Of a DNA stretch of 45,993 nt, positions 1 through 11,609 are shown piece after piece; position 1 is the first letter of the stretch; each line of letters starts with the position of its first letter. Made by a program: the position numbers and the translations under genes. This DNA comes from an uncultured Opitutaceae bacterium. Lineage in GTDB: Bacteria; Verrucomicrobiota; Verrucomicrobiia; Opitutales; Opitutaceae. The DNA lies in contig CALAOT010000023.1 in NCBI GenBank assembly GCA_937889545.1, positions 1 through 45,993 on the forward strand, read 5' to 3'. The notes below the pieces were generated by a model. The model ran no database searches and was not told where the DNA came from. It saw nothing but the letters and a program-made list of their open reading frames with translations.

Positions 1-589
1 GGGCGGGGAGCCCCAGCCACGCCCTCATCCTCGCGGGCATCTTGTCGGTCAGGAAGCCGTTGCCGTGCGAGATCGCGCCCCCTCCGTGGCCGGTCCAGGC
101 CATGAGCCCCACGGCGAGCGCGAGCAGGACGGGGTATGCGCCGGGCAGCCCGGAGCCCCTGGCCGCGGCGGAGCGGGCGCGGACCGCCGCGGCGCAGGCG
201 GCGGCAAGCCACACCCCTCCCCACATGTGCCGCGTGACATCCCGGCCGCGGAGGCCGCCGCTCCACGCGAGGAGCCATCCGTCGAACGCGGCGGCGAACG
301 CGGCGAACGCCGCGAGGGCGAGGACCCAGCCGGCCGCGGAGCGGAGGTGGGCCCGCCGCCGCGACAGCCCGGCAAGCTCCATGAGGGGGACAAGCGCGAT
401 GAGCGCGACCGGGCCGTGGACAAGAAGCGGGTGGAGCCGCCCTATGAACTGCCCGAGGTTGCCGTGCTCCCGGCCGTCGGGGGGCAGGCGAAGGGCCAGG
501 ATGGCGAGGGCCGCCCAAAACCCGATGCAAAGGAGCGCGGCCGCAATCCCCGGCAGCCGGGAGCGGGTCTGGTCGTTGTTCGGGGCCAT
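1..589 (-). CDS. Membrane protein, DUF2231-like N-terminal region (partial, runs off the left edge)
   Basis: An open frame starts at the ATG at 587-589 and stays open to the window edge, giving 196 codons without a stop. It begins MAPNNDQTRSRLPG and then shows four or five hydrophobic segments. After the first comes an HPLLVHGPVALIAL segment, the HP-x-x-VH-x-P pattern of DUF2231-type membrane domains. This block commonly forms the N-terminus of large planctomycete/verrucomicrobial cytochrome c-like membrane proteins; that family link is from memory. Everything downstream, including any heme motif, lies outside the window. It is divergent from cstA across a 134-bp gap in which I see no clear promoter. 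The coding frame is well supported by continuous transmembrane-like composition; the function is not. Confidence 0.6.
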   Translation of the reverse strand, partial: MAPNNDQTRSRLPGIAAALLCIGFWAALAILALRLPPDGREHGNLGQFIGRLHPLLVHGPVALIALVPLMELAGLSRRRAHLRSAAGWVLALAAFAAFAAAFDGWLLAWSGGLRGRDVTRHMWGGVWLAAACAAAVRARSAAARGSGLPGAYPVLLALAVGLMAWTGHGGGAISHGNGFLTDKMPARMRAWLGLPA

Positions 590-723
590 TGGGTTTCGCC
601 GGGGAAAGCGCCGCCCAAGATGGGCGACGGCCGTCCGGGGAGGCAAACCAACAAGTTGACCCGCGCGCCGGCGCTTGCGCGGAGCCGGCCCTTTCACCAA
701 GGTTGCGCGCCTTCCCAGCCCCC

Positions 724-3992
<3,269 letters not shown>

Positions 3993-4091
3993 GTGAAAAA
4001 TGATAACGGGTTGTCAGGACAGTGAAGGTTCAAGCAAGCGCATCCTCCCGGGGGTACGCAATTGAAAAGTTCGGGAGAACCCGCGGGCCGC

Positions 4092-5540
4092 CTACAGAAG
4101 CCGCGCCGGGTGGTACTCGGCCGCCCCCTTCACACGCTTCGCCAGCGGCTTCACCTCGGCCGCAAACACGTCGACCTGGCTGGGAGCCGCCCCGACAAAC
4201 CGGGCGCTCTCCCCCAGGATCGCCTGGAGCGCCTTCTTGCCGAGCCCGATCCTCCGGTCCCCAGCCAGCCTGTCCAGTAGGTCGAATCCGGCCGTGCCCG
4301 AGCGCATCGCCTTCACGGCGGCAAGCGAGTGCTCCTTTATGGCCTCGTGGGCCGTCTCGCGCCCCGCCCCGTGCTTCACCGCCTCCATGAGAATCGTCGT
4401 GGTCGCGAGGAAGGGCAGGTACCGCTCGTTCTCCTGGGCGATCGCCGACGGGAACGCCTCCATCTGCTCGAGAACCGTGAGCAGCGTCTCAAGCGAGCCG
4501 TCGATGGCGAAGAACGAGTCCGGCAGCGCCACCCTCCGGACGACCGAGCAGGACACGTCGCCCTCGTTCCACTGGCCGCCCGCAAGGGACCCGAGCATCG
4601 TGACGTAGCCCCCGAGGATCGTTGAGAATCCGCAGATCCGCTCGCAATTGCGCGCGTTGACCTTGTGTGGCATCGCGGACGATCCGACCTGGCCCTCCTG
4701 GAACCCCTCCGCGATGAGCCCCGCCCCGGCCATCAGCCGCATGGTCGTCGCAAAGCTCGACGCCGCGGCCCCGACCTGGTGCAGCGCCGAGACGACCTCG
4801 AAATCCAGCCCGCGGGGATAGACCTGGCCGACGCAGCCGAGCGACGCGGGGAAGCCGAGGTACTTGAGCATGCGGCTCTCGAGGATCGCGACCTTGTCGG
4901 CCCTGCCGCCGAGGAGCGTCAGCTGGTCGAGCTGCGTCCCGACCGCGCCCTTGAGCCCCCGGACCGGATACCGCGCGATCAGCCCGTCGAGCCGGTCGAA
5001 GGCGACATTGAGCTCCTGCCCGAACATCGCCAGCCGCTTTCCGAGCGTCGTCGGCTGCGCCGGGACGTTGTGCGTGCGCCCCGTGATCATCAGGTCGCGG
5101 TGCTCCTCCGCGCGCCGCGCGAGCGCGAGGAGCGCCGCCGCCGCCTTCATCCGGACGATCTTGAGCGACTGGAAGATCTGGAGCTGCTCGACGTTTTCGG
5201 TGACGTCGCGGCTCGTGAGGCCGAGGTGGATGAACTGCCTCTTCGCCAGCTCCGAGAATTCCTCGATCCGCGCCTTGACGTCATGGAGCGTCGCATGCTC
5301 CCGCTTCGCGATCGACTCGAGGTCGATGTCGGCCTTGACGCGCTCGTAGTCCTTGATCGCCTCCGCGGGTATCGGGACCCCGAGGTCCCGCTGGGCCTTC
5401 ATGACCGCGATCCAGAAGTCGCGCTCGAGGAGGACCTTTCCGCGCGTGGACCAGACATCCCTCATCGCCACCGACGCGTAGCGCTGCGCGAGGACGTTGA
5501 GGACGGGCTCGCTGGGGGTGGGGTCGGACGGCTCGTTCAC
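4092..5540 (-). CDS. purB: Adenylosuccinate lyase
   Basis: A 482-residue member of the fumarase/aspartase superfamily. It cleaves SAICAR to AICAR and adenylosuccinate to AMP in purine synthesis. The superfamily signature with the catalytic Ser loop is at residues 287-300 (SSAMPHKVNARNCE). LGLTSRDVTEN at 107-117 and the His-containing GRTHNVPAQP at 154-163 are the other two active-site regions. The start is a GTG at 5538-5540, giving MNEPSDPTPSEP before the conserved body; no nearer ATG preserves the N-terminal domain. It sits between holA (75 bp upstream) and the phosphofructokinase gene (99 bp downstream), all on the minus strand. Full family length and intact motifs leave little doubt. Confidence 0.95.
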   Translation of the reverse strand: MNEPSDPTPSEPVLNVLAQRYASVAMRDVWSTRGKVLLERDFWIAVMKAQRDLGVPIPAEAIKDYERVKADIDLESIAKREHATLHDVKARIEEFSELAKRQFIHLGLTSRDVTENVEQLQIFQSLKIVRMKAAAALLALARRAEEHRDLMITGRTHNVPAQPTTLGKRLAMFGQELNVAFDRLDGLIARYPVRGLKGAVGTQLDQLTLLGGRADKVAILESRMLKYLGFPASLGCVGQVYPRGLDFEVVSALHQVGAAASSFATTMRLMAGAGLIAEGFQEGQVGSSAMPHKVNARNCERICGFSTILGGYVTMLGSLAGGQWNEGDVSCSVVRRVALPDSFFAIDGSLETLLTVLEQMEAFPSAIAQENERYLPFLATTTILMEAVKHGAGRETAHEAIKEHSLAAVKAMRSGTAGFDLLDRLAGDRRIGLGKKALQAILGESARFVGAAPSQVDVFAAEVKPLAKRVKGAAEYHPARLL

Positions 5541-5583
5541 GGCAGGCCGTTGAGTAAACCCTCCTTGTCCGCGAATGCCATAG

Positions 5584-5605
5584 GAAAAGCGCCCGCGGCC
5601 GGGCG
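5584..5605 (-). terminator. Possible intrinsic terminator after holA
   Basis: Read on the minus strand, a 6-bp GC stem (CGCCCG/CGGGCG) with a GCCG loop is followed by CTTTTCC. It lies just past the holA stop and before purB. The stem is short and the T-run has only four T residues, so it may be weak. Confidence 0.35.
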
Positions 5606-5615
5606 GCGCGTCCCG

Positions 5616-6713
5616 CTAGACGGCGAGGCAGCGGACGGCCATGTCGCGCAGCACTTCCTCCTGGCCGGCGGGCCTGCGGATGATCTCCTCGAACGCGTCG
5701 ATGAATTCCCGCTGGTTGTCGATCAAGCGCCTGAGCGGCGGGAGCGGGGCGGCGCCCGCCAGCTTCCCCAGGTACCACGGATTCTGGGTGAAGACGTTGA
5801 ACGAGCTCTTCTCCCCGGATGCGTCGCCGTATCCCGCGCCGTAGGTGGCCGCCGCCTTCTGAAGGCCGGCGACCCCCCCCGGGCCCACGCTGGCCTCGCC
5901 CGCGTCCATGAGCGCCCGGAGCTGGATCAGGATCCTGTTGCGGTTCTGCAAGGCGGAGAGGACGGGCCGGGCGTCGCCGCCCGCGAAGAAATGCCGCTTG
6001 AGGGCCGCGAGGGTCCACTGGAGGTCCCCGCTGAAGAAGGCGTCCGCCATCTCGAAGAAGTCCCCCTGCGCCGCGTTGGGGGTCATCTCGGCGACGCTGG
6101 CCTCCTCGATCCGGGACCCGTTGGCGTGCGCCGCTAGCTTGTGGACCTCCTCGACGAGGAGCCTCGTGTTCGGGCCGATCCTCGCGAGGAGGAGCTCGAG
6201 CGCGCCCGGCCCGAATTCCGCTCCGATCGATCGCGCCTCGGCGTCGACCACCGCGCCAAGACCGCCCTCGTCCCCCCCGACGTCCGCGAGGGCGAAGTCC
6301 GCGTTCTTCTCGCACCACTTGGCGAACGACCGCCTCCGGTCCACGGGGGCCGCCGTGATGAGGACGGCCGTCTCCTCGGGATTCACCGACTGGAGCACCT
6401 GCTGGAGGTCCTCGACCCTCCTGGCCGTCGTCTCGGCCTTCCCGGTCACCGTGTCCGCGAGGAAATTGACGTCCTTGAGCCAGACGACCCTCCGGCCCCC
6501 GAACATCGGGATCGTCAGGACGGCCTCGCGGAAGCGGTTGACCGCCGTCTCCACCTCGTCGACGTTGGCGGCGAACCCATTCACGACCTCACGCGAGAAC
6601 TCGTCGGGCGTGCTCCCCGAGAGCTCCTCGAACCGCTGCCTTCCCATCCGGCCGACGAGGAAATCGTCCTGTCCGCAGATGAAGGAGAAGTTGCGGGTGG
6701 TTGCTGCCGGCAT
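5616..6713 (-). CDS. holA: DNA polymerase III delta subunit
   Basis: A 365-residue protein resembling the clamp-loader delta subunit, which opens the sliding clamp. The N-terminus reads FSFICGQDDFLVGRMG, matching the Y/F-x-x-x-G-x-D-x-F/Y entry of HolA proteins. VVWLKDVNFL near residue 90, LQSVNPEETAVLITA, and FGPGALELLLARIGPNTRLLVEEVHKLAAH follow in the usual order; the last is a hallmark of the middle helical domain. I prefer the ATG at 6711-6713; a GTG at 6732-6734 would add seven residues. Delta subunits diverge strongly, so the call rests on motif order rather than on invariant residues. The 276 bp before mntA hold the holA leader and the inverted repeat described separately. Confidence 0.8.
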   Translation of the reverse strand: MPAATTRNFSFICGQDDFLVGRMGRQRFEELSGSTPDEFSREVVNGFAANVDEVETAVNRFREAVLTIPMFGGRRVVWLKDVNFLADTVTGKAETTARRVEDLQQVLQSVNPEETAVLITAAPVDRRRSFAKWCEKNADFALADVGGDEGGLGAVVDAEARSIGAEFGPGALELLLARIGPNTRLLVEEVHKLAAHANGSRIEEASVAEMTPNAAQGDFFEMADAFFSGDLQWTLAALKRHFFAGGDARPVLSALQNRNRILIQLRALMDAGEASVGPGGVAGLQKAAATYGAGYGDASGEKSSFNVFTQNPWYLGKLAGAAPLPPLRRLIDNQREFIDAFEEIIRRPAGQEEVLRDMAVRCLAV

Positions 6714-6831
6714 GCGGGGCCAATTTGGCTCCACGCATTGAGCGAGCTCAAATTAAAACGGTTCTCGGGGTCGCACCTACCTTGGCGGCGCGGCTGGCTA
6801 ACTGAACCTTGCGCGCTAATCGGCAATCCTT

Positions 6832-6977
6832 AGCCGGAACCATGCAGTTGGCCCCTCCAAAACCAGTTGTAAGGCGCTGCATGATAATTAGATTTCTACT
6901 GCATTGCAGTCGGAATTACAGTCACCAAACCACGGCCTTTTTCACCCATGAAAGTCTCCAACTGCATGGTTCCGGCT
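6832..6977. repeat. 20-bp perfect inverted repeat pair flanking 106 bp
   Basis: AGCCGGAACCATGCAGTTGG at 6832-6851 is repeated as its exact reverse complement at 6958-6977. Partial matching extends outward over about five more bases. The 106 bp between them are A/T-richer than their surroundings and include the small palindrome CTGCATTGCAG. The right arm ends 12 bp before the mntA start codon. The structure could be a mini mobile element with terminal inverted repeats, or an operator pair or large stem-loop in the toxin-antitoxin leader. No transposase is nearby. Confidence 0.7.
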
Positions 6978-6989
6978 TAGGGTTGTTGC

Positions 6990-7301
6990 ATGACGACCTC
7001 CGAACTGCCCATTGCAATCGACCGCGAGAAGCTCGCGGCGCTTTGCCGTGCCCGGGGGGTTCGCAAGCTTAGTCTGTTTGGATCAGTGGTCCGGGGTGAT
7101 TTCGATCCGAACAGAAGCGATGTTGACGCCTTGGTGGAATACCTTCCAGGCAAGCATCCTGGAATGCGCCACTTTGGCTTTCAGGATGAGCTTGCCGACA
7201 TGCTGGGACGAAACGTCGATCTGTGCACGCCCCCTATGCTGAGCGCCTACTTCCGCAAGGACGCGCTATCCGATTCGGTGGCGCTATATGAGCACGCATG
7301 A
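6990..7301 (+). CDS. mntA: MntA-like nucleotidyltransferase antitoxin
   Basis: A 103-residue minimal nucleotidyltransferase. SLFGSVVRGDFDPNRSDVD (about residues 28-46) carries the GS...DxD active site of the DNA polymerase beta-like fold. In MntA/HepT modules this protein AMPylates the HEPN toxin on a tyrosine and thereby silences it. The next gene overlaps by 14 bp and encodes a HEPN protein, the standard arrangement. The start ATG at 6990 follows the right arm of the inverted repeat, which may therefore be in the leader. The N-terminus MTTSELPIAIDREKLAALC is typical. Composition is less GC-rich than in the neighbouring Arn genes, consistent with an accessory module. Confidence 0.85.
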   Translation: MTTSELPIAIDREKLAALCRARGVRKLSLFGSVVRGDFDPNRSDVDALVEYLPGKHPGMRHFGFQDELADMLGRNVDLCTPPMLSAYFRKDALSDSVALYEHA

Positions 7302-7674
7302 AAACCTAGTTACACTGCGGCAGCTGAAGGAGTTCGCGGAGGAAGCGGCAGAGTTGGCAAAGGGACATTCACAGGCGGATCTGGCGGCGGATCTGCGTCT
7401 CAGACGGCACGCCGAGCGGGTGGTTGAACTGATGGGCGAGGCCTGCAAGCGAATCTCCAACGATGTTCTGGAAAGGCACCCTGAGATTCCATGGCGCCAG
7501 ATTGTGGGGATGCGGAATTGGTTGGCGCATGGGTAGGACGGCATCGATTACGACATTCTCTGGGACGCGATTTCGCGGAACGCTCTGGATCTTCTAGGCA
7601 AGATCGAGCCCTTGATTGTCGAAACCCGTGCCAAGGAACGGGAACTCGAGCGCGACATTTCCGATGAGCTTTGA
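7288..7674 (+). pseudogene. hepT: HepT-like HEPN toxin interrupted by an in-frame TAG
   Basis: The frame opens at the ATG at 7288 and reads 82 residues to a TAG at 7534-7536. It then continues open and family-like to a TGA at 7672-7674, making 128 residues in all. The segment before the stop ends RNWLAHG, the HEPN ribonuclease R-x4-H motif. After the stop the frame reads DGIDYDILWDAI, the usual C-terminal helix of HepT. In HepT proteins the motif is R-x4-H-x-Y and that Tyr is the residue AMPylated by MntA; here its codon (TAC or TAT expected) is TAG. It is either a recent nonsense pseudogene or a product with readthrough. The truncated form keeps Arg and His but lacks the tyrosine switch and the last helix. 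It overlaps mntA by 14 bp. Confidence 0.8.
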
Positions 7675-7740
7675 CAGCGGTTGCGCGAATGGGCGGGCGT
7701 AAGACTTGCGTGGAAAGGCGATAGCTCGTAGGTCCTTCGC

Positions 7741-9441
7741 GTGAGTCCAAAGGCCGCGCCCCCATCCGACACGGGCACCTCGTTTTGGCGGGACCTGGTC
7801 CTCCTCACGGTGGTCTTCGGGGGGCTCCTTGCGTGGAGGCTCGGGAGCGCGCCCCTCACCAACCCGGACGAGGGGCGGTATGCGGAGATTCCCCGCGAGA
7901 TGATCGCGACCGGGGACTGGGTCACGCCGCGACTGGACGGGGTTCCGTATTTCGAGAAGCCGCCGCTCACGTACTGGATCGTGGCGGCATGCGAGAAGGC
8001 GCTGGGCCCGAGCGAATGGTCGGTGCGGCTTGCCCCGGCCCTTTTCGCGCTTGGCGGGATCCTCGCATCTTACGGCGCCGCCCGGAGGATCTACGGGCGC
8101 GGCGCCGGGTTCTGGACGGCGGTCGTCCTTGGAACCTCGCTGCTGTACGTCGCCCTCGCGCACCTGGTCACCCTGGACGTGCCGCTCTCGGTCCTGATGA
8201 GCGCCACGCTCTTCTGCTTCATCCTCGGGGTGAGGGAGCCGCCGGGCGCGGGGCGAAGGATGCTCTTCTACGGGCTCTATGCCAGTGCGGCGCTGGCGAC
8301 CCTGACCAAGGGGCTCGAGGGATTCCTCGTCACCGGCGCCATCATGTTTCTCTGGCTCCTCATCTTTGGCCAATGGGGGAGGCTGCGGCCGCTGTACCTC
8401 CCGAGCGGGATCTGCCTCTTTGCCGCCATTGCCGCCCCCTGGCACCTGGTCGTGGCCTCCAGGAATCCCGGATGGGCCCGTTTCTACTTCGTTTACGAGC
8501 ATTGGGAGCGCTTCACGGACAACGGGCACGGGCGCTACCAGCCCTTCTGGTTCTTCATCCCCATCGTGATCCTCGGGCTGTTCCCGTGGACGGGCTTCCT
8601 GTGGGGCTCATGCCGCGACGCGCTGGCGGGCGGCTGGTCGCGCCGCAGGGAGAACGCCGAGGCCTGGTTCTTCGCCACCTGGGCCGCGTTCATCCTGCTG
8701 TTCTTCAGCGTGTCGCAATCCAAGCTGATCAACTACATCCTGCCGATGTTTCCCCCGCTCGCCGTGCTGATCGGCAGGTGGCTTGCCGCGACCATTCCCC
8801 TGCCGGACGCCTTCAGGAGGATGCAGACGGGGCTCCGGACCTTCTTCTTCCTCTGCCTGCTCCTGGCGGCGGCGCTGTGCGCGGCGGTGCTGAGGCCGGG
8901 GCTGATCCGCGACGAGTCGCAGGTGGGCGCGCTTCGACCCTACGCCTTTGTCCTGGCCGGCATCCTCGTCGTGGGCGGGATCCGCGCTCTTGTGCCGCGG
9001 GCGGTGACGGCCGCCGCCAGGGGCGCCGCCGTCGCGATGACGGCGACCTTTGTCTTCGTGTTCGGAGTCCTCTCGTTTGCGATGCCGATCATCGACCTGC
9101 GCAGCACCAAGGACGTCGCCGTCGCCGCCCGCGAACTCGTCCGCCCGGGAGACCGCGTCTACCACTACCACGGTTTCTTCCATGACTTCACATACTACTC
9201 GGGCAACGTCGTCGGGCTCGTCGGCTACAGGGACGAGCTGGAGCTCCAGTTCCTCGGCCCCGGCGAGCGGAAGGCCCGGTTCATCGACGACGCCGAGTTC
9301 CGCAGGGAATGGGCCGGGAGCGGCAGGGTGTTCGCGGTGGCCCGGATCCGGGATGTGGCTGCGCTGTTCGCCGATCCCGGGTTCCATTTCCACATCCTGG
9401 CGACCGGGCAGCACCACTATCTTTTAAGCAACCAGCCTTGA
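7741..9441 (+). CDS. arnT: ArnT-like lipid A aminoarabinose transferase (GT83 family)
   Basis: A 566-residue polytopic glycosyltransferase that moves 4-amino-4-deoxy-L-arabinose from undecaprenyl phosphate to lipid A on the periplasmic face of the inner membrane. The first periplasmic loop carries NPDEGRYAEI (Asp-Glu at 43-44), the acidic catalytic motif of the family. YFEKPPLTYW at 70-79 and KLINYILPMFPPLA in a later loop are further ArnT signatures. About a dozen hydrophobic segments follow, then a soluble C-terminal domain. The start is a GTG at 7741, 66 bp after the HepT frame. arnB follows after 34 bp. Members of this family can use other prenyl-linked sugars, but the adjacent arnB, arnC and formyltransferase genes favour aminoarabinose. 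Confidence 0.85.
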   Translation: MSPKAAPPSDTGTSFWRDLVLLTVVFGGLLAWRLGSAPLTNPDEGRYAEIPREMIATGDWVTPRLDGVPYFEKPPLTYWIVAACEKALGPSEWSVRLAPALFALGGILASYGAARRIYGRGAGFWTAVVLGTSLLYVALAHLVTLDVPLSVLMSATLFCFILGVREPPGAGRRMLFYGLYASAALATLTKGLEGFLVTGAIMFLWLLIFGQWGRLRPLYLPSGICLFAAIAAPWHLVVASRNPGWARFYFVYEHWERFTDNGHGRYQPFWFFIPIVILGLFPWTGFLWGSCRDALAGGWSRRRENAEAWFFATWAAFILLFFSVSQSKLINYILPMFPPLAVLIGRWLAATIPLPDAFRRMQTGLRTFFFLCLLLAAALCAAVLRPGLIRDESQVGALRPYAFVLAGILVVGGIRALVPRAVTAAARGAAVAMTATFVFVFGVLSFAMPIIDLRSTKDVAVAARELVRPGDRVYHYHGFFHDFTYYSGNVVGLVGYRDELELQFLGPGERKARFIDDAEFRREWAGSGRVFAVARIRDVAALFADPGFHFHILATGQHHYLLSNQP

Positions 9442-9475
9442 GGATTGGCTGTCGTTCCCCAGAATAGCCCCCGCA

Positions 9476-10657
9476 ATGCCATCGCCCGCCGCCGCAAAAC
9501 CCCAGCCAAAGCCGGCCGAGCCGTTCCTGCCGTTCACCCGGCCCTCGATCGACGACGAGACGATCGCCGGCGTCGCGGAGGTGCTCCGTTCCGGATGGAT
9601 CACCTCCGGGCCGCAGGTGAAGGCGTTCGAGGCGAAGCTTTCGGACTTTTTCGGGGGCCGCCCCGTGCGCGCGTTCAATTCGGGGACGTGCACGATGGAG
9701 ATCGCCCTCAGGATCGCGGGCGTCGGCCCCGGGGACGAGGTGATCACGACGCCGCTCACCTGGGTCGCCTCAAGCAACGTGGTCCTCGAGACCGGGGCCA
9801 GGCCCGTGTTCGTCGACATCGACCGGGCCACCCGCACGATCGACCTCGACCGCGTCGGGGCGGCCGTCACGCCGCGCACCCGCGCGATCCTCCCGGTCGA
9901 TCTCGCCGGGCTCCCCGTCGACCGCGACCGGCTGTACGCCATCGCGAGGGGGCGCGGCCTGCGCGTGGTGGAGGACGCGGCGCAGTCCTTCGGAAGCACC
10001 TGGAAGGGGAGGCGGATTGGGGCATTCGGTGACTTCGTGTCGTTCAGCTTCCACGCCAACAAGAACATCACGACCTGCGAGGGAGGATGCCTCGTCGTGA
10101 ACGACGAGCGCGAGGCGAGGCTCGCGGAGCAGTACCGGCTCCAGGGCGTGGTGCGGACCGGCTACGACGGGATGGAGGTCGAACGGGTCGGCGGGAAATT
10201 CAACATGACCGACGTCGCCGCGCGGATCGGGCTCGGCCAGCTGCCCCACCTCGGGGAATTCCTGGCCAAGCGGCGCGACCTGGCGCGCGCCTATTTCGAG
10301 GAGTTCGACCGGCCCGAGGCCCGGTCGCTCGGGATCGGGCTCCCGCCCGCGGATTTCACCGACAGCAACTGGCACATGTTCCAGGTCGTCCTCCCGGAGG
10401 AGCGCGTGGCCATCAGGCGCTCCGGGGTCATGGAGCAGATGCATTCGGCGGGAATCGGGACGGGCGTGCACTATCCGGCGATCCACCTGTTCGCGCTCTA
10501 CCGGCGGATGGGCTGGAAGGAGGGCGACTTCCCAAATGCGGAATACGTGGGGCGCAACATCCTCACGCTGCCGCTCTTCCCGGCGATGGCGCGCGACGAC
10601 GTCTCCCGGGTCGTCCGCGCGCTCGCATCGATCCTCAGGAAGCACCGCAAGCCATGA
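9476..10657 (+). CDS. arnB: UDP-4-amino-4-deoxy-L-arabinose aminotransferase
   Basis: A 393-residue PLP-dependent aminotransferase of the DegT/DnrJ/EryC1 family that converts UDP-Ara4O to UDP-Ara4N with glutamate as amino donor. The internal aldimine lysine is in SFHANKNIT (Lys196), very close to the ArnB consensus. VVEDAAQS with Asp167 binds the PLP nitrogen, and FNSGTCTMEIAL at 68-79 is the phosphate-binding region. A roughly 15-residue Pro/Ala-rich N-terminal extension precedes the conserved start EPFLPFTRPSI. The stop overlaps the arnC start by 4 bp (ATGA), indicating translational coupling. ArnB fits better than other sugar aminotransferases because of the neighbouring pathway genes. Confidence 0.9.
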   Translation: MPSPAAAKPQPKPAEPFLPFTRPSIDDETIAGVAEVLRSGWITSGPQVKAFEAKLSDFFGGRPVRAFNSGTCTMEIALRIAGVGPGDEVITTPLTWVASSNVVLETGARPVFVDIDRATRTIDLDRVGAAVTPRTRAILPVDLAGLPVDRDRLYAIARGRGLRVVEDAAQSFGSTWKGRRIGAFGDFVSFSFHANKNITTCEGGCLVVNDEREARLAEQYRLQGVVRTGYDGMEVERVGGKFNMTDVAARIGLGQLPHLGEFLAKRRDLARAYFEEFDRPEARSLGIGLPPADFTDSNWHMFQVVLPEERVAIRRSGVMEQMHSAGIGTGVHYPAIHLFALYRRMGWKEGDFPNAEYVGRNILTLPLFPAMARDDVSRVVRALASILRKHRKP

Positions 10658-11595
10658 GTGCCGCGCCCAATCTCTCCGTCGTCATCCCGGTCTACAACGA
10701 GGAGCCGAACCTTCCGCTGCTTTTCTCGCGGCTGTACCCGGTCCTCGACGGCCTCGGGCGAAAGTACGAGGTGATCTTCACGAACGACGGGAGCACAGAC
10801 CGCTCCCTTGAGCTCCTGAGGAAGCAGCATGCCGCGCGGCCGGACGTCACGCGCGTCATCGACTTCAACACCAACTACGGCCAGCACATGGCGATCATGG
10901 CCGCGTTCGAGCGCATCCGGGGCCAGGTGGTGGTCACCCTCGACGCCGACCTCCAGAATCCGCCCGAGGAGATACCCAAGCTCCTCGCGCTGATCGACAC
11001 GGGCCACGACTATGTCGGGGGCTTCCGGATCGAACGCCAGGACAGCCTGTTCCGGACCCTGGCGTCACGGATCATCAATTTCGTGCGCAGGAGGACGACC
11101 TCCATCGAGATGACCGACCAGGGCTGCATGCTGCGCGCCTACAAGCGGCCGATCATCGACGCGATCATCCAGAGCGGCGCGGTCAACACGTTCATCCCGG
11201 CGCTGGCGTACAGCTTCTCGGGCAACCCGACCGAGGTGGGCGTGAAGCACGAGGAGCGGCACGCGGGCGTGTCGAACTACTCGATCTACAAGCTCATCCG
11301 GCTCAACTTCGACCTGATCACGGGATTCTCGCTGGCCCCGCTCCAGCTCTTCACGATGGTTTCAATGGCCTGCGCGGCGGGCAGCTTCCTGCTCATGATC
11401 GTCCTCGCGCTGCGCCGGCTCATCCTGGGGCCGGAGGAGGGCGGCCTGTTCACGCTCTTCGGAATCCTCTTCTTCCTGATCAGCGTGACGATGGTCGGGA
11501 TCGGGCTCATCGGCGAATACATCGGCCGCACCTACCAGGTCGTGCGGTCCCGCCAGCGCTACTTCATCCGGGAGATCCTTGAGACCGCGGACTAG
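10654..11595 (+). CDS. arnC: Undecaprenyl-phosphate 4-deoxy-4-formamido-L-arabinose transferase
   Basis: A 313-residue GT2 glycosyltransferase that links formylated aminoarabinose to undecaprenyl phosphate at the cytoplasmic face. It opens LSVVIPVYNEEPNL and has the metal-binding DAD at 97-99 within TLDADLQNPPEE. FNTNYGQHMAIMAAF at 71-85 and MTDQGCMLRAY are ArnC-type motifs. Two C-terminal membrane segments (about 237-262 and 273-297) end in an EYIGRTYQ signature. The ATG at 10654 overlaps the arnB stop; the same reading frame is open farther upstream, but that part is antisense-like composition inside arnB. The next gene follows after 14 bp. Confidence 0.92.
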   Translation: MSAAPNLSVVIPVYNEEPNLPLLFSRLYPVLDGLGRKYEVIFTNDGSTDRSLELLRKQHAARPDVTRVIDFNTNYGQHMAIMAAFERIRGQVVVTLDADLQNPPEEIPKLLALIDTGHDYVGGFRIERQDSLFRTLASRIINFVRRRTTSIEMTDQGCMLRAYKRPIIDAIIQSGAVNTFIPALAYSFSGNPTEVGVKHEERHAGVSNYSIYKLIRLNFDLITGFSLAPLQLFTMVSMACAAGSFLLMIVLALRRLILGPEEGGLFTLFGILFFLISVTMVGIGLIGEYIGRTYQVVRSRQRYFIREILETAD

Positions 11596-11609
11596 CGCGG
11601 CCGGCGCCC

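Noticed and set aside
7700..7740. A sigma-54-like GGGCGTAAGACTTGCG ahead of arnT
   Set aside because: The -12 half TTGC is good but the -24 half departs from TGGCAC, and GG-N10-GC alone is frequent by chance in GC-rich DNA.
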